Part shown: piece after piece, positions 42,940 to 52,359 of the stretch
Position numbering within the stretch: the stretch's first letter is position 1
Layout of the letters: the number at the start of each line of letters is the position of its first letter
DNA from: Halosimplex rubrum
GTDB lineage: Archaea; Halobacteriota; Halobacteria; Halobacteriales; Haloarculaceae
Reading direction: 5' to 3'
NCBI RefSeq assembly: GCF_013415885.1
Contig: NZ_CP058910.1
Coordinates: 3,038,001-3,102,000, forward strand
DNA length: 64,000 nucleotides
Notes under the pieces: generated by a model
The model's input: the letters and a program-made list of their open reading frames with translations, nothing else
Databases searched by the model: none
What the model was told of the DNA's origin: nothing
Program-made: the position numbers and the translations under genes

Positions 42940-43410
42940 ATGACCGGTGGCGACGGGCGACACGAGCGATTCGAACGCGGCGGCCGCGGGGAGAGCGACC
43001 GCGGCGTCTCGGAGTTCGCCGGTGTCGCGATCCTGATCGCCATCACGCTGCTCGTGACCGGCTCGGTCGGGCTGTTCGTCCTCGTCGACCCCGGGTCGGA
43101 GAACCCGGGCCCGAATGCGAACTTCACCTTCGAGTACATCGATAGCTCCTCGGTCCTCGTCGTCACCCACGAGCGGGGCGACAACTTCACGGCGGGCAAC
43201 CTCACGTTCCGGAGCGGCGAGACGGCGGTGCGGTGGAGCGCGCTCGCCAACTCGGATGCCAACCGGACGGTTTCACCGGGGGCGACCGTCCAGCTCAGCC
43301 GCCGCAACGCCTACGGCAACCCGGTCAACCCGAACGACCGGATCGCCGTCGTCTACGCGCCGCCGGTGGGCAACGAGACGGTCCTCGACAACTGGAACGG
43401 CACCGGGTGA
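42940..43410 (+). CDS. Type IV pilin-like protein
   Basis: A 156-residue protein. After a 22-residue charged leader, RGVSEFAGVAILIAITLLV is the archaeal pilin signal, cut after Gly, with a hydrophobic assembly helix. The exposed part is a small beta domain with several N-x-S/T sequons (for example NFT, NLT, NRT, NGT). It is a haloarchaeal pilin candidate without pilus assembly genes nearby, and shares layout with the protein at 20490-21200 but lacks its stalk. Confidence 0.82.
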   Translation: MTGGDGRHERFERGGRGESDRGVSEFAGVAILIAITLLVTGSVGLFVLVDPGSENPGPNANFTFEYIDSSSVLVVTHERGDNFTAGNLTFRSGETAVRWSALANSDANRTVSPGATVQLSRRNAYGNPVNPNDRIAVVYAPPVGNETVLDNWNGTG

Positions 43411-43449
43411 CCGGGGCGTCGCCGGGTCCGCGCCGCCGTCCCCTCTCGG

Positions 43450-44913
43450 TCACCCCTTGATGTTGCAGACCGGGTAGGTGCGAGCGACCCGGTCGCCGAT
43501 GCCCAGCGCGTCGGAGACCCGCACGACCTCGTCGACGTCCTTGTAGACCCCCGGCGCCTCCTCGGCGACCGTCGCGCCGCTCTGGGCCTTGACGTAGATC
43601 TGCTCCCCCTCGCGCAGGTCGTCTTGCACGTCGCCGCCCCAGAACTCCTGTTTGGCCTGCGTCCGACTCATCAGTCGGCCCGCGCCGTGAGCGGTCGACC
43701 CGAACGTCTCCGTCAGCGACTGCTCGCCCCCGCGCAGGACGTAACTCCCGGCGCCCATGCTCCCCGGGATCAGGATCGGCTGTCCCACGTCGCGGTAGGC
43801 GGGCGGCACCTCCGGTCGCCCGGCGGGAAACGCGCGCGTCGCGCCCTTCCGGTGGACATACACCTCGCGTTCCTCGCCGTTCTCGACCTCGTGTGTCTCC
43901 TTTTTCGCGATGTTGTGGGCCACGTCGTACAGCAGGTCCATCTCCATGTCCTCCCACGAGCGGTCGAACACCTTCTCGAAGACCTGCCTCGTCTGGTGCA
44001 TGATGAGCTGGCGGTTCACCCACGCGAAGTTGATCGCCGCGCACATCGCGCCGTAGTAGTCCTCGGCCAGCTGCGACCCCGCGGGCGCCGCCGCCAGTTC
44101 CTTGTCCGGCAACTGCGAGAGCAGTCCGCTGTGGGCCTGCTCGATCTCGCGCAGATAGTCGGTACACACCTGGTGGCCCAGCCCCCGGGACCCGCAGTGG
44201 ATCAGCACGACGACCTGGTCGGCTTCGAGGCCGAAGTCGGCGGCCACGTCCTCGCGGTAGATGTCCGTCACGCGCTGGACTTCGAGGAAGTGGTTGCCGC
44301 TGCCGAGGCTCCCGACCTGGTTCTTCCCACGGTCTTTGGCCTTCTTCGAGACCTTGCTCGGGTCCGAATCCTGGCGGACGCCCTCGTCCTCGCAGTGTTC
44401 CAGATCCTCGGGGACGGCGAAGTCGTTCTCCAGCGCCCACTCCATCCCGCGGTCGAGGATCGCCTCCACGTCGTCCATCGACCCCTCGTAGACGCCGCCG
44501 CCGCCCAGCCCCGAGGGGACGTTCGCGAACAGCGCGTCGACCAGTTCCTCCTCGCGACCCCGAAGGTCGTCGTAGGTGAGGTTCGTCGTCAGCATCCTGA
44601 CGCCGCAATTCACGTCGTAGCCCACCGCTCCGGGCGAAATACAGCCGTTTTCGGCGTCGATGCCGGCGACGCCCCCCACGGGGAAGCCGTAGCCCTGGTG
44701 GCCGTCGGGCATGCAGAGAGCGTGCTTCCGGACGCCCGGCAGATGGGTCGCGTTCTTGAGCTGCTGGAGCGTCTTGTCCTCGCTGATCTCGTCGAGCAAC
44801 TCCTCGCTGGCGAGCACGCGAGCGGGGACGTTCATGTCGCCCTCTTTCGGGATCTCCCAGACGTAGTCCCGGACCTTCTCCAGGGTGATGCCGTCGGCGT
44901 CGTACGTAGTCAT
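43450..44913 (-). CDS. rtcB: tRNA-splicing ligase RtcB
   Basis: A 487-residue RNA ligase joining 2',3'-cyclic phosphate or 3'-phosphate to 5'-OH ends with GTP and Mn. Metal ligands are in PDGHQGYGFPVGG, GYDVNCGVR, GSGNHFLEVQ and IHCGSRGLGHQ; the guanylylated His is in STAHGAGRLMSR. No intein is present. The archease gene, its activator, lies about 1.6 kb away on the same strand (46477-46908). Confidence 0.95.
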   Translation of the reverse strand: MTTYDADGITLEKVRDYVWEIPKEGDMNVPARVLASEELLDEISEDKTLQQLKNATHLPGVRKHALCMPDGHQGYGFPVGGVAGIDAENGCISPGAVGYDVNCGVRMLTTNLTYDDLRGREEELVDALFANVPSGLGGGGVYEGSMDDVEAILDRGMEWALENDFAVPEDLEHCEDEGVRQDSDPSKVSKKAKDRGKNQVGSLGSGNHFLEVQRVTDIYREDVAADFGLEADQVVVLIHCGSRGLGHQVCTDYLREIEQAHSGLLSQLPDKELAAAPAGSQLAEDYYGAMCAAINFAWVNRQLIMHQTRQVFEKVFDRSWEDMEMDLLYDVAHNIAKKETHEVENGEEREVYVHRKGATRAFPAGRPEVPPAYRDVGQPILIPGSMGAGSYVLRGGEQSLTETFGSTAHGAGRLMSRTQAKQEFWGGDVQDDLREGEQIYVKAQSGATVAEEAPGVYKDVDEVVRVSDALGIGDRVARTYPVCNIKG

Positions 44914-45075
44914 ACGCGATGGTCCGCCCGGCGCGCCGAAAGCGGTTTCGCTGTCCGCCGGAGGCGCGGTCCGTCCCGGAGTCACCCGAGCCGACACCGA
45001 CACGTGTCACGCCGAGGGGCGGCGGGCCGACCGGATTGCAGCGAACTTATCCGAGAGAGCCTCCACCGACCGCAC

Positions 45076-45252
45076 GTGACGGACGCTATCAAGCGCCGCC
45101 TAAACGCCCTCATCCTCCTCTGTTCGGCGATTCTCGGCCTCGCCGTGACGCTCGTCGTCCTAGGGGGTCGGACGTCGGCGACGCTCCTGGTGTTCGCTCT
45201 CCTGCCGTCGGGCGCGATCGCGCTGGCGGCCTTCGTCTACGCTGGAGAGTAG
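45076..45252 (+). CDS. Small membrane protein (58 residues)
   Basis: A 58-residue protein from GTG 45076 with two hydrophobic helices and a basic N-terminus (DAIKRRLNAL). It is divergent from rtcB. Not recognised; the start and expression are uncertain. Confidence 0.5.
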   Translation: MTDAIKRRLNALILLCSAILGLAVTLVVLGGRTSATLLVFALLPSGAIALAAFVYAGE

Positions 45253-45318
45253 CGGGGCCGGTTCGACGCCGGCCGTTCCCTCCCTGGGTGCCGGACCGAA
45301 CGGGATCCACAGCGCGGA

Positions 45319-46410
45319 TCAGTCGGCGGTCGGAACGGCGTCACGGTCCCGGTCGCGTTCCTCCGAGGCGCTCAGCCAGGCGTCGAGCGAGAGCGGCCCG
45401 CCGCCGAGCGTGAAGATGGCCGAGATCATGCCGAACAGCGTGATGTGGGCGAGCACGGGGTCGTCGGGCAGGCCGAACAGGGTCATGACGAGCATGGTGA
45501 ACGCGACGGCGGCGGCGCCGCGGGTGTAGTAGCCGACGACCAGCAACAGTCCGACGCCGATCTCGGTGAGGCCGGCGCCGAGCACCCAGAGTCCGGGGTC
45601 GACGGGGACGACGGCCGTCAGATCGTACTTGTCGACCACCTGGACGGCGCGGGAGGGGTCGGCGAGCTTCTCGACGAGCCCCAGGTAGGCGAAGGCGAGG
45701 CCGACACCCACGCGGAGGACGGTCGCGACGTAGCGCTCGTGGGGACCGAACCGCTCGTCGAACCGCGCGGCGACGGCTCCGACGGGGTCGACCCGGCCGT
45801 AGTAGGTCCCGGCGGTGCCGGCGACCACGCTCAGCATGTGGTCGGCACTGGGGCGGCCGCCCCCGACGAGGACGATGGCGACGAACCCGGGGACGTACTC
45901 GATCGCGAGCACGAGCCCGGGGTTCAGCGCGAACGCCGCGAGATACGCCAGGAGGCCGGCGGCGGCGACCGCCCGCGTCGCCAGCCCGAACAGGAGGAGG
46001 AAGCCGAGACCGACCTGGAGGACTCGGGCCTCGGCGGGGACGGCCGGGCTGAAGAGATAGCCCGCGAACCCGGCGCCGACGAGCGGCAGTCCGAGACTCA
46101 GCCGCAGCATCCACGGGACGTACTCCCGGTAGGACGCCAGCGCGCTCCGCAGCGCGTCGATATCCGGAATCGTCGGTCGGACCACGAACAGGGCCGTCAG
46201 GAGGCCGACGACGCCGACCGTCCCGCCCGCGACGAGCGCGAGGTTCGGCGGCTCGGAGAGGACCTCGACGGCGAACTCGACCGCGTCCCGCGTCGCCGTC
46301 GGTGGGTCGGTGACGTAGTCGACGTGCGCGCTCGCTCGACCGGCGAACGCCGCGAGCGCGGCCGCGAAGAACACGGTATCCACCGTCGTCCGCCGCTCCG
46401 TGGCTCTCAT
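45319..46410 (-). CDS. DoxX-like membrane protein
   Basis: A 363-residue protein with about nine or ten hydrophobic segments. The C-terminal part (LRVGVGLAFAYLGLVEKLADP, then GAGLTEIGVGLLLVVGYY and FGLPDDPVLAHITLFG) follows the DoxX pattern, and the first half has a similar arrangement, suggesting a duplicated unit. An N-terminal hydrophobic signal includes HVDYVTDPP outside. The role is unknown. Confidence 0.72.
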   Translation of the reverse strand: MRATERRTTVDTVFFAAALAAFAGRASAHVDYVTDPPTATRDAVEFAVEVLSEPPNLALVAGGTVGVVGLLTALFVVRPTIPDIDALRSALASYREYVPWMLRLSLGLPLVGAGFAGYLFSPAVPAEARVLQVGLGFLLLFGLATRAVAAAGLLAYLAAFALNPGLVLAIEYVPGFVAIVLVGGGRPSADHMLSVVAGTAGTYYGRVDPVGAVAARFDERFGPHERYVATVLRVGVGLAFAYLGLVEKLADPSRAVQVVDKYDLTAVVPVDPGLWVLGAGLTEIGVGLLLVVGYYTRGAAAVAFTMLVMTLFGLPDDPVLAHITLFGMISAIFTLGGGPLSLDAWLSASEERDRDRDAVPTAD

Positions 46411-46476
46411 ACCGAACGATAGTGTCCTGTTGCGGATAAAGCCACACAAACCGGGCCGGCGAACCGGTCGACCGCC

Positions 46477-46908
46477 TCACACGTCGAAGACGACGTAGGC
46501 GTGCCAGCCGTCGGCGGTCTCCGAGAGGTCCATCTCGGAGTAGGTGACCGCTTTCAGGTCCCGCGCCTCGACGCTGCCGAGGGCGATTCCGCGGGCCGAC
46601 CCGGAGAGCGTCCACTCGCCCGTTCGCTCGCCGTCGGACGACGGGGCGGACACCGCGGCCTCGTTGTCGACCGGGAGGACCCCGCGCACGTCCCGCTCGT
46701 AGATGAGTTCGTCGAGGTAGTCGAACAGCAGCGCCTCGCCGCTCTCGGCGGCGACGGTGAAGTCGAAGCGCTCGCCGTCCGCCTCGGGGATATCGTCGCA
46801 CATCGCCGCGGCCATGCCGTCGGCGACGGCGCCGAAGACGGCGTCGAGCGACTCGCCGGTGGCCTCGACGGCCACGTCGGCGGTGTGTTCGCGCAGCGCG
46901 AAGCTCAC
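46477..46908 (-). CDS. Archease
   Basis: A 143-residue archease: REHTADVAVEATGESLDAVF, LLFDYLDELIYERDV and LKAVTYSEMDL match the family, including the acidic metal residues near the N- and C-termini. It speeds RtcB guanylylation and turnover. It overlaps the stop of the DUF502 gene by 4 nt (ATGA). Confidence 0.92.
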   Translation of the reverse strand: MSFALREHTADVAVEATGESLDAVFGAVADGMAAAMCDDIPEADGERFDFTVAAESGEALLFDYLDELIYERDVRGVLPVDNEAAVSAPSSDGERTGEWTLSGSARGIALGSVEARDLKAVTYSEMDLSETADGWHAYVVFDV

Positions 46909-47921
46909 GCGTCGCCTCCCGCGGCGTCGCCGTCCGGCGGCACGTCCCCGGCTCCGTCGTTCGGGGCGTCCTCGTCGGCCGAGTCGTCGGTGCCGTCGCC
47001 GGTCTGTTCGAGCATGTAGTGGCGGACCGCCTCCTCCTCGTCGACCTCGGACTCGTCGATGTCGGGGTGGATCGCGGCGAACTCCCGGCGGGCCTGTTCG
47101 CGGAGGTCGTCGGCCGTGTCGCCGGTCAGGTCGCTCAGGTCGTCGACGGTGCGGGTGCCCCAGGCGCTCAGGTCGTCGACGCCGTCGCGGGCCTGCTCGC
47201 GGATCCTCTCCATGTCGAACAGTTCCTCGGGCGATTCGTCCTCGCCCCGCTCGCCGGTCGCGACGCCGCTTGTGACGATCGAGCGGATGCCCTGCTCGAC
47301 GGTCAGGTCCACGTCGTACACCCGGTCGGTCGAGACGTGGACGACGTACCCGCCCATCACGGGGTTGGGCGCGAGCGGCATGAACAGCGTCGTCACGTCG
47401 TCGTGGCCGGTGGTATCGCCGATGGTCGGTGGCGCGTCGGCGGTGACGAACGCCAGCGAGTACGACCCCTCGCGTGGGAACTCAACGAGTTTCACCTCGC
47501 GGAAGCTCTCGGCGTCGTTCGACATGAGGAGTTCGGTCATCTCGTTGAAACTCGTGTAGAGGGAGCCGATACCCGGGATCCGGGCCATGAGCGTGTCGAA
47601 CACGCGCTCGAAGCCGTTGCCCGACCGAGCCTCGGCGACGAGCCCGATGGCGAAGATCAGCGCGACGAACGTCAGGACCGCGAGCAGTTCCATCACGAGC
47701 GGCGAGAGGTCCGAGCCGACTCCGTAGCTCTCGCTGAGGAAGGCGACCACCGGGCTGATCGCCTGGAGGATGAAGTTGACGACGAACGCGAGGATCATCA
47801 CCGTGATCAGGATGGGGATGGTCAGCGCCGCGCCGGTGATGAACACCTGCCGGACCGTCTCGGAGACCGTCGCCTCCGACCCCGCCACGTCGGGGGCCAG
47901 CCCGGACGAGAGCAACACCAT
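46905..47921 (-). CDS. DUF502 family membrane protein
   Basis: A 338-residue protein. Two membrane helices (about 27-55 and 75-97) come first, then PGIGSLYTSFNEMTELL and a soluble domain with VKLVEFPREGSYSLAFVT, and MPLAPNPVMGGYVVHVS, the hallmarks of DUF502. The last 100 residues are acidic and disordered. It is translationally coupled to archease, an unexpected partner. Confidence 0.85.
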   Translation of the reverse strand: MVLLSSGLAPDVAGSEATVSETVRQVFITGAALTIPILITVMILAFVVNFILQAISPVVAFLSESYGVGSDLSPLVMELLAVLTFVALIFAIGLVAEARSGNGFERVFDTLMARIPGIGSLYTSFNEMTELLMSNDAESFREVKLVEFPREGSYSLAFVTADAPPTIGDTTGHDDVTTLFMPLAPNPVMGGYVVHVSTDRVYDVDLTVEQGIRSIVTSGVATGERGEDESPEELFDMERIREQARDGVDDLSAWGTRTVDDLSDLTGDTADDLREQARREFAAIHPDIDESEVDEEEAVRHYMLEQTGDGTDDSADEDAPNDGAGDVPPDGDAAGGDA

Positions 47922-48026
47922 ATCTCCACCTGCGCGCGACCCGCCGAAAGGTTTGCGGCCGTGGGACGCCCGTCACCGTGCCTGCGCCGATGGAATTATA
48001 GTGGCTTACCCGCTACACCCCGGTTA

Positions 48027-48512
48027 GTGAGCGTCAACGTCGAGCGACGGGTTGTCGACCCGGGGGACGCCGACTACGTCGAGCAGGCCTGGCAACTCAA
48101 AGAGCGCATCCGCTCCCGGGACGGTGTGCTCCGTCAGCGGCGCGGGTTCTTCGAGAACGCCTACGAGCGCTCGACGGTCTACCTGTTCGTCGACCGCGCC
48201 GACCGCAACGCGATGGTCGGCTTCGCCGCCGTCCGCCGCGACGGCTACATCCTCTTTCTCGCCGTCGACTCGGCCTATCAGGGCGAGGGCTTCGGCGAAG
48301 CGCTGGTCGCCCGCGTCGCCGAGGACTACAGCTCCGTGACCTGCCACGCCCGGACGACCAACCGCGACGCCCTCCGGTTTTACCAGCACATCGGCTTCTC
48401 CATCGAACGCCGCATCGACAACTACTACGAGGACGGCGGCGACGCCTACTACCTCAAACTCGGCGAGGAGGAGGGGCTGGCCGACCGGCTCTCGAAACTT
48501 CTGGGCGGGTAG
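48027..48512 (+). CDS. GNAT-family N-acetyltransferase
   Basis: A 161-residue GNAT from GTG 48027. ILFLAVDSAYQGEGFGEALV is the acetyl-CoA motif, and NRDALRFYQHIGFSIERRI is motif B, as in RimI-like protein acetyltransferases. The C-terminal ADRLSKLLGG is a short extra helix. Substrate not evident. Confidence 0.85.
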   Translation: MSVNVERRVVDPGDADYVEQAWQLKERIRSRDGVLRQRRGFFENAYERSTVYLFVDRADRNAMVGFAAVRRDGYILFLAVDSAYQGEGFGEALVARVAEDYSSVTCHARTTNRDALRFYQHIGFSIERRIDNYYEDGGDAYYLKLGEEEGLADRLSKLLGG

Positions 48513-48515
48513 CGA

Positions 48516-48667
48516 GGCGCGAGCGAAGCGAGCGCCTCGGAGACGCGAGCGGCGAACGGAGTGAGCCGCGAGCGGTGCGGTCGCCGGGCGGTGTGGGCGC
48601 GAGCGAAGCGAGCGCCTCGGACACGCGAGCGGCGAGCAGAGTGAGCCGCGAGCGGTACGGTCGCCGG
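48516..48667. repeat. Tandem repeat of an about 71-nt hairpin-rich unit
   Basis: Two units (48517-48587 and 48597-48667), 80 nt apart, differ at about five positions. Each carries GAGCGAAGCGAGCGCCTCGG and GAGTGAGCCGCGAGCGG. The first unit can form CGAGGCGC / GCGCCTCG pairing. It fills the gap between the acetyltransferase and priS. Confidence 0.8.
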
Positions 48668-48721
48668 ACACGCAGTCGGTGAGCGAAACCGCTTTCACGC
48701 CCGGTCCGAAACCGGGTAGCC

Positions 48722-49882
48722 GTGCAGGAACAGACGCGGGCGTACCTCCAGGGGCGGTTCGGCGACCACTACCGTCGGTCGGACCTGTCGCCGCCGCCTG
48801 AGGCCAACGAGCGCGAGTGGGGGTACATCCCCTGGACCGACGGTCCCGGCGAGACGATGATCCGCCACCGCTCGCTGCTCGATGTGGGCAACCTCGAAGA
48901 CTTTCTCGCCCGCGAGAAGCCGAAACACGTCTACTTCTCGGCCGGCCGGTACGACGACCCCGGCGCGAGTTCGATGGGCGAGAAGACCTGGCGCTCCTCG
49001 GACCTGGTCTTCGACCTCGACGCCGACCACCTCCCGTCGGTGACGCTGGGCGAGGACAGCTACGCCGAGATGCTCGCAAAGTGCAAGGACGCGCTCTTTC
49101 GCCTGCTGGACTTCCTCGACGAGGACTTCGGCTTCGAGGAGACGACGGTCGTCTTCTCGGGCGGACGGGGGTACCACGTCCACGTCCGCGACGAGACGGT
49201 TCAGCAACTGGGGAGCGACGCCCGCCGCGAGATCGTCGACTACGTGCGCGGGATCGGGCTGGACGACGAGTACATCCGGACGAGCGAGATGCGCGGCGGC
49301 GTCAGCCGGCGAGTCGTCGAGACGGGGGGCGGCTGGGGCCGGCGCGTCCACGAACACCTCCTCGAGTTCGTCGACGAACTGCTCGCGATGGACGACGACG
49401 AGGCGACGGCGCGACTGCAGGAACTCGACGGCATCGGCGAGGGTCGGGCCGACACCGTCTACGGCGCCCTGCAGTCCAACGCGGAGGCGCTGGAGGCGGG
49501 CAACGTCGAGCTCGGCGGCGTCGGGCTACGGACGCTGCTCGACGCGTTCGCCGCCGAAGTGGTCGACGGCCAGAACGCCCCAATCGACGAGCCGGTGACG
49601 ACGGACGTGAACCGCCTCATTCGTCTGCCGGGGAGCCTCCACGGCGGGAGCGCGCTGGAGGTACAGCGGATCGACCGCGCGGATCTGGAGGCGTTCGACC
49701 CGCTGGTCGACGCCGTCCCGGAGACGTTCGTGGGCCACGAGATCAACGTCGAGGTGACCACGCCCGGGGAGGTGCAGTTGCGTGGCGATAGCTTTAATCT
49801 CCAGGCGGGAGTCCGTTCCGTTCCGGAGTACCTCGGCGCGTTCCTGATGGCCAGAGGTCGCGCCGAGAAGGCACCAGAATGA
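48722..49882 (+). CDS. priS: DNA primase small (catalytic) subunit
   Basis: A 386-residue archaeal primase. Catalytic acids are in LVFDLDADHL, with FSGGRGYHVHV as the nucleotide motif and RLIRLPGSLHGGSALEV late in the fold. It starts at GTG 48722. It makes RNA primers with PriL, whose gene is not here. It lies 16 nt before the GINS gene, the usual archaeal pairing. Confidence 0.95.
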   Translation: MQEQTRAYLQGRFGDHYRRSDLSPPPEANEREWGYIPWTDGPGETMIRHRSLLDVGNLEDFLAREKPKHVYFSAGRYDDPGASSMGEKTWRSSDLVFDLDADHLPSVTLGEDSYAEMLAKCKDALFRLLDFLDEDFGFEETTVVFSGGRGYHVHVRDETVQQLGSDARREIVDYVRGIGLDDEYIRTSEMRGGVSRRVVETGGGWGRRVHEHLLEFVDELLAMDDDEATARLQELDGIGEGRADTVYGALQSNAEALEAGNVELGGVGLRTLLDAFAAEVVDGQNAPIDEPVTTDVNRLIRLPGSLHGGSALEVQRIDRADLEAFDPLVDAVPETFVGHEINVEVTTPGEVQLRGDSFNLQAGVRSVPEYLGAFLMARGRAEKAPE

Positions 49883-49898
49883 GAGTGTACCGACCGCG

Positions 49899-50972
49899 AT
49901 GATGGACCTGAACGAACTACAGTCGGCCCAGAGCCGCGAACGGCAGACCGACAGCCTCCAGCAGCTGCGCGAGTCGTTCTACAAGGACGCCGGCGAGTTC
50001 ATCCAGCAGCTCCACCGCGAGCGCGAGCGCGCCGCCGAGGAGGCCGACGACCCGTGGGACGCCCCGGAGATCAACCGCCTCAGCGACGACATCGACACCG
50101 CGGAGGGGACCGTCGAGGCCATCTACGAGCGCCGCGTCGGCAAGATCGTCAAGATGGCGTCCCTCGCCGCCGCGGACATGCCCACCGAGGACGAGGGGCT
50201 CACCACGGAGGAGCGGTCGCTGTTCGAGACGCTGGTCGGTGCCATCGAGGAGAACCGCGCGCGGGTCGAGGCCGTCATCGACGGGGAGAACCCCGCCGCG
50301 GCGGCCGCCGACGTGGATACCCCCGAATCCGCGGCCGGAGCGGACGCGGACCCGACGGCAGACACCGGCGCCGCGGACGCCTCGGACGCGGGTCCGGCCA
50401 CGGGGCCGTCGTCCGCCGACGGCGACCGGCGCGACGTACCGAGCGACCCCGACGAGCTGGGTGACGCTCCCGGGGCGGCGCCACCGGCGGACGCGCCCTC
50501 TGGGGACGTGCCGGCGGACGACTCGGCGGCTCCGAGCCCCCCGACGGACGCACCCGCCGAAGCGTCCGGCGTCGATGCGGCCGACCTGATGGGCGACGGC
50601 TCGGAGACGGCCGGATCGGTCGACTCGGGCGAGCGGTCGTCGGAGGACGACGCCCGCGACCGGCCGCCCCAGGCCGACGGCGGGTCGAGCGCGGTCGGTC
50701 CACAGGGCGGGGCCGAGTCCGGCTCGGATGCCGGTCCGACGCCTCCGTCGGGGGACGGCCCCGGGGGGGGCGGGGCCGACCCGTCGGCCGACGCGGGCGC
50801 CGAGGCGGAGCCGTCGGTCGACCGCGCGACGGTGAAGATCACGAGCGACGTGGGCGAGATCTTCGGCGTCGACCAGCGGGCCTACGACCTCACCGCCGAG
50901 GACGTGGTGACGCTGCCCGAGGCCAACGCCGGGCCGCTCGTCGAGCGCGACGCGGCCGAGCGGCTGGACTGA
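49899..50972 (+). CDS. GINS complex subunit (archaeal Gins51-like)
   Basis: A 357-residue protein. Residues 1-130 are the helical A domain (QLRESFYKDAGEFIQQLHRE, VGKIVKMASLAAADM). About 175 disordered residues rich in Asp, Ala, Pro and Gly follow. The small B domain ends the chain (VKITSDVGEIFGVDQRAYDL). GINS activates MCM at the fork. The linker makes it nearly twice the size of typical archaeal Gins51. A second ATG lies one codon in. Confidence 0.88.
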   Translation: MMDLNELQSAQSRERQTDSLQQLRESFYKDAGEFIQQLHRERERAAEEADDPWDAPEINRLSDDIDTAEGTVEAIYERRVGKIVKMASLAAADMPTEDEGLTTEERSLFETLVGAIEENRARVEAVIDGENPAAAAADVDTPESAAGADADPTADTGAADASDAGPATGPSSADGDRRDVPSDPDELGDAPGAAPPADAPSGDVPADDSAAPSPPTDAPAEASGVDAADLMGDGSETAGSVDSGERSSEDDARDRPPQADGGSSAVGPQGGAESGSDAGPTPPSGDGPGGGGADPSADAGAEAEPSVDRATVKITSDVGEIFGVDQRAYDLTAEDVVTLPEANAGPLVERDAAERLD

Positions 50973-51046
50973 GGGCGTTCTCCCCGAGTAACGACCGCGA
51001 GAATCGACCGCCGAGCCGCGGCTGGCGCGGTCCGACTCGCGACCGG

Positions 51047-52216
51047 TCAGGTCGGGTCGGGACGGGACCCGAGCGTGAGTTCGACCGTCCGCTCCTCGCC
51101 GTCGCGGAGGACGGTCACGTCGATGGTGTCGCCGGGGCTGGTCTCCAGCGCGAGGAAGCTCGCGAGGGCCTCCCTGGTGGGGATCGAGGTCCCGTCCATC
51201 GAGACGACGACGTCGCCGCCGGTCCCGACCCCGGACTGGCCGGCCACGGTCGTCTCGCCGGTCGACCCCCGGAGGACGCCGTCGGCGGGGCCGTCCTCGC
51301 GGACGAGGTCGATGTAGACGCCGACCCGCTCGTCCACGTCGTTGGCCTCGGCGTGCAGCGGGTCGACCGTCCGGAGGCGAACGCCCATGTAGGCGTGCTC
51401 GAACTCGCCGTCTTCGAGCAGTGCGGGGACCACTCGTCGCACCAGCGGCGCGGAGATGCCGAAGCCGATGTTGTCGCCGCCGCCGGAGTTGATGACGCCG
51501 GCCACGGTCCCGTCGAGGGTGACCAGCGGCCCGCCGGAGTTCCCGGGGTTGACCGGGGCGTCCGTCTGGATCGCGTCGGGGATCGAGAAGTCGTTCGGCG
51601 CCGGCAGCGTCCGGTTGACGCCGCTGACGATCCCCGCCGACACCGAGCCGGAGTAGCCGAAGGGGTTGCCGATGGCGATGACCTCCGTCCCCACGTCGGG
51701 GTCGGACTCCCGGAGCGCCAGCGGCTCGGCGCTCTCGGGCAGTTCCTCGACCGAGAGGACCGCCAGGTCGCTGTACACGTCGGTCCCCTCGACGGTCGCG
51801 TCGAGCCAGCCGCCGTCGCTGAACCGGAGGTAGATGCGCTCGGCGCCCTCGACGACGTGCTGGTTCGTGACGACGTGGCCGTCGCTGTAGACGAAGCCGG
51901 TGCCCTGGGAGGGGGTCGGCCCGCCGGTGTACACCTGGATCTGGGCGACCGAGGGGACGGTCGAGCGGTACACGTCGGTGTAGGTGCTCCCCTGCTCTGC
52001 GTCGAACTGCTCGAAGTCGCCGGCGGCGCCGTCCGAGCCGCCGGGGCTGCCGTCGCCGCCCGAGTCGGGTGACGGCGTCGACGGTTCGGGGTCGACGGGC
52101 GTCGTGTCCTCGGTCTCGCCGCCGAGGATCGAATCGGAGCAGCCGGCGATCCCGGCCGACAGCGCCGTCCCGCAGACGGCGAGGAACCGTCGCCGCGACG
52201 AGTCGGAGTCTTCCAT
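51047..52216 (-). CDS. HtrA/DegP-like serine protease, Tat lipoprotein
   Basis: A 389-residue protein. SRRRFLAVCG with a hydrophobic run to AGC (Cys26) is a Tat signal with lipobox. The trypsin-like domain has His in VTNQHVV, Asp in YSDLAVL and Ser in NPGNSGGPL. A C-terminal PDZ domain follows from about residue 290 (YMGVRLRTV). It acts on misfolded proteins outside the membrane. ATG 52216 starts the signal. Confidence 0.92.
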   Translation of the reverse strand: MEDSDSSRRRFLAVCGTALSAGIAGCSDSILGGETEDTTPVDPEPSTPSPDSGGDGSPGGSDGAAGDFEQFDAEQGSTYTDVYRSTVPSVAQIQVYTGGPTPSQGTGFVYSDGHVVTNQHVVEGAERIYLRFSDGGWLDATVEGTDVYSDLAVLSVEELPESAEPLALRESDPDVGTEVIAIGNPFGYSGSVSAGIVSGVNRTLPAPNDFSIPDAIQTDAPVNPGNSGGPLVTLDGTVAGVINSGGGDNIGFGISAPLVRRVVPALLEDGEFEHAYMGVRLRTVDPLHAEANDVDERVGVYIDLVREDGPADGVLRGSTGETTVAGQSGVGTGGDVVVSMDGTSIPTREALASFLALETSPGDTIDVTVLRDGEERTVELTLGSRPDPT

Positions 52217-52359
52217 ACCGGCACGTAGGACACCAGCGGAATAAAACCGCGGACGCGGTGGGGCGGGACGGACCGGGGCCGGGGTCGACGACAGGTTCCA
52301 GAGATTCTCTCCCCCTGAGCGGGGTTTTTGCGCGCGAGCGGTCAAGCGGTGGCGACCGA

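Noticed and set aside
48516-48667. CRISPR or rRNA-like repeat
   Set aside because: There are only two units, with a 9-nt spacer and strong self-complementarity.
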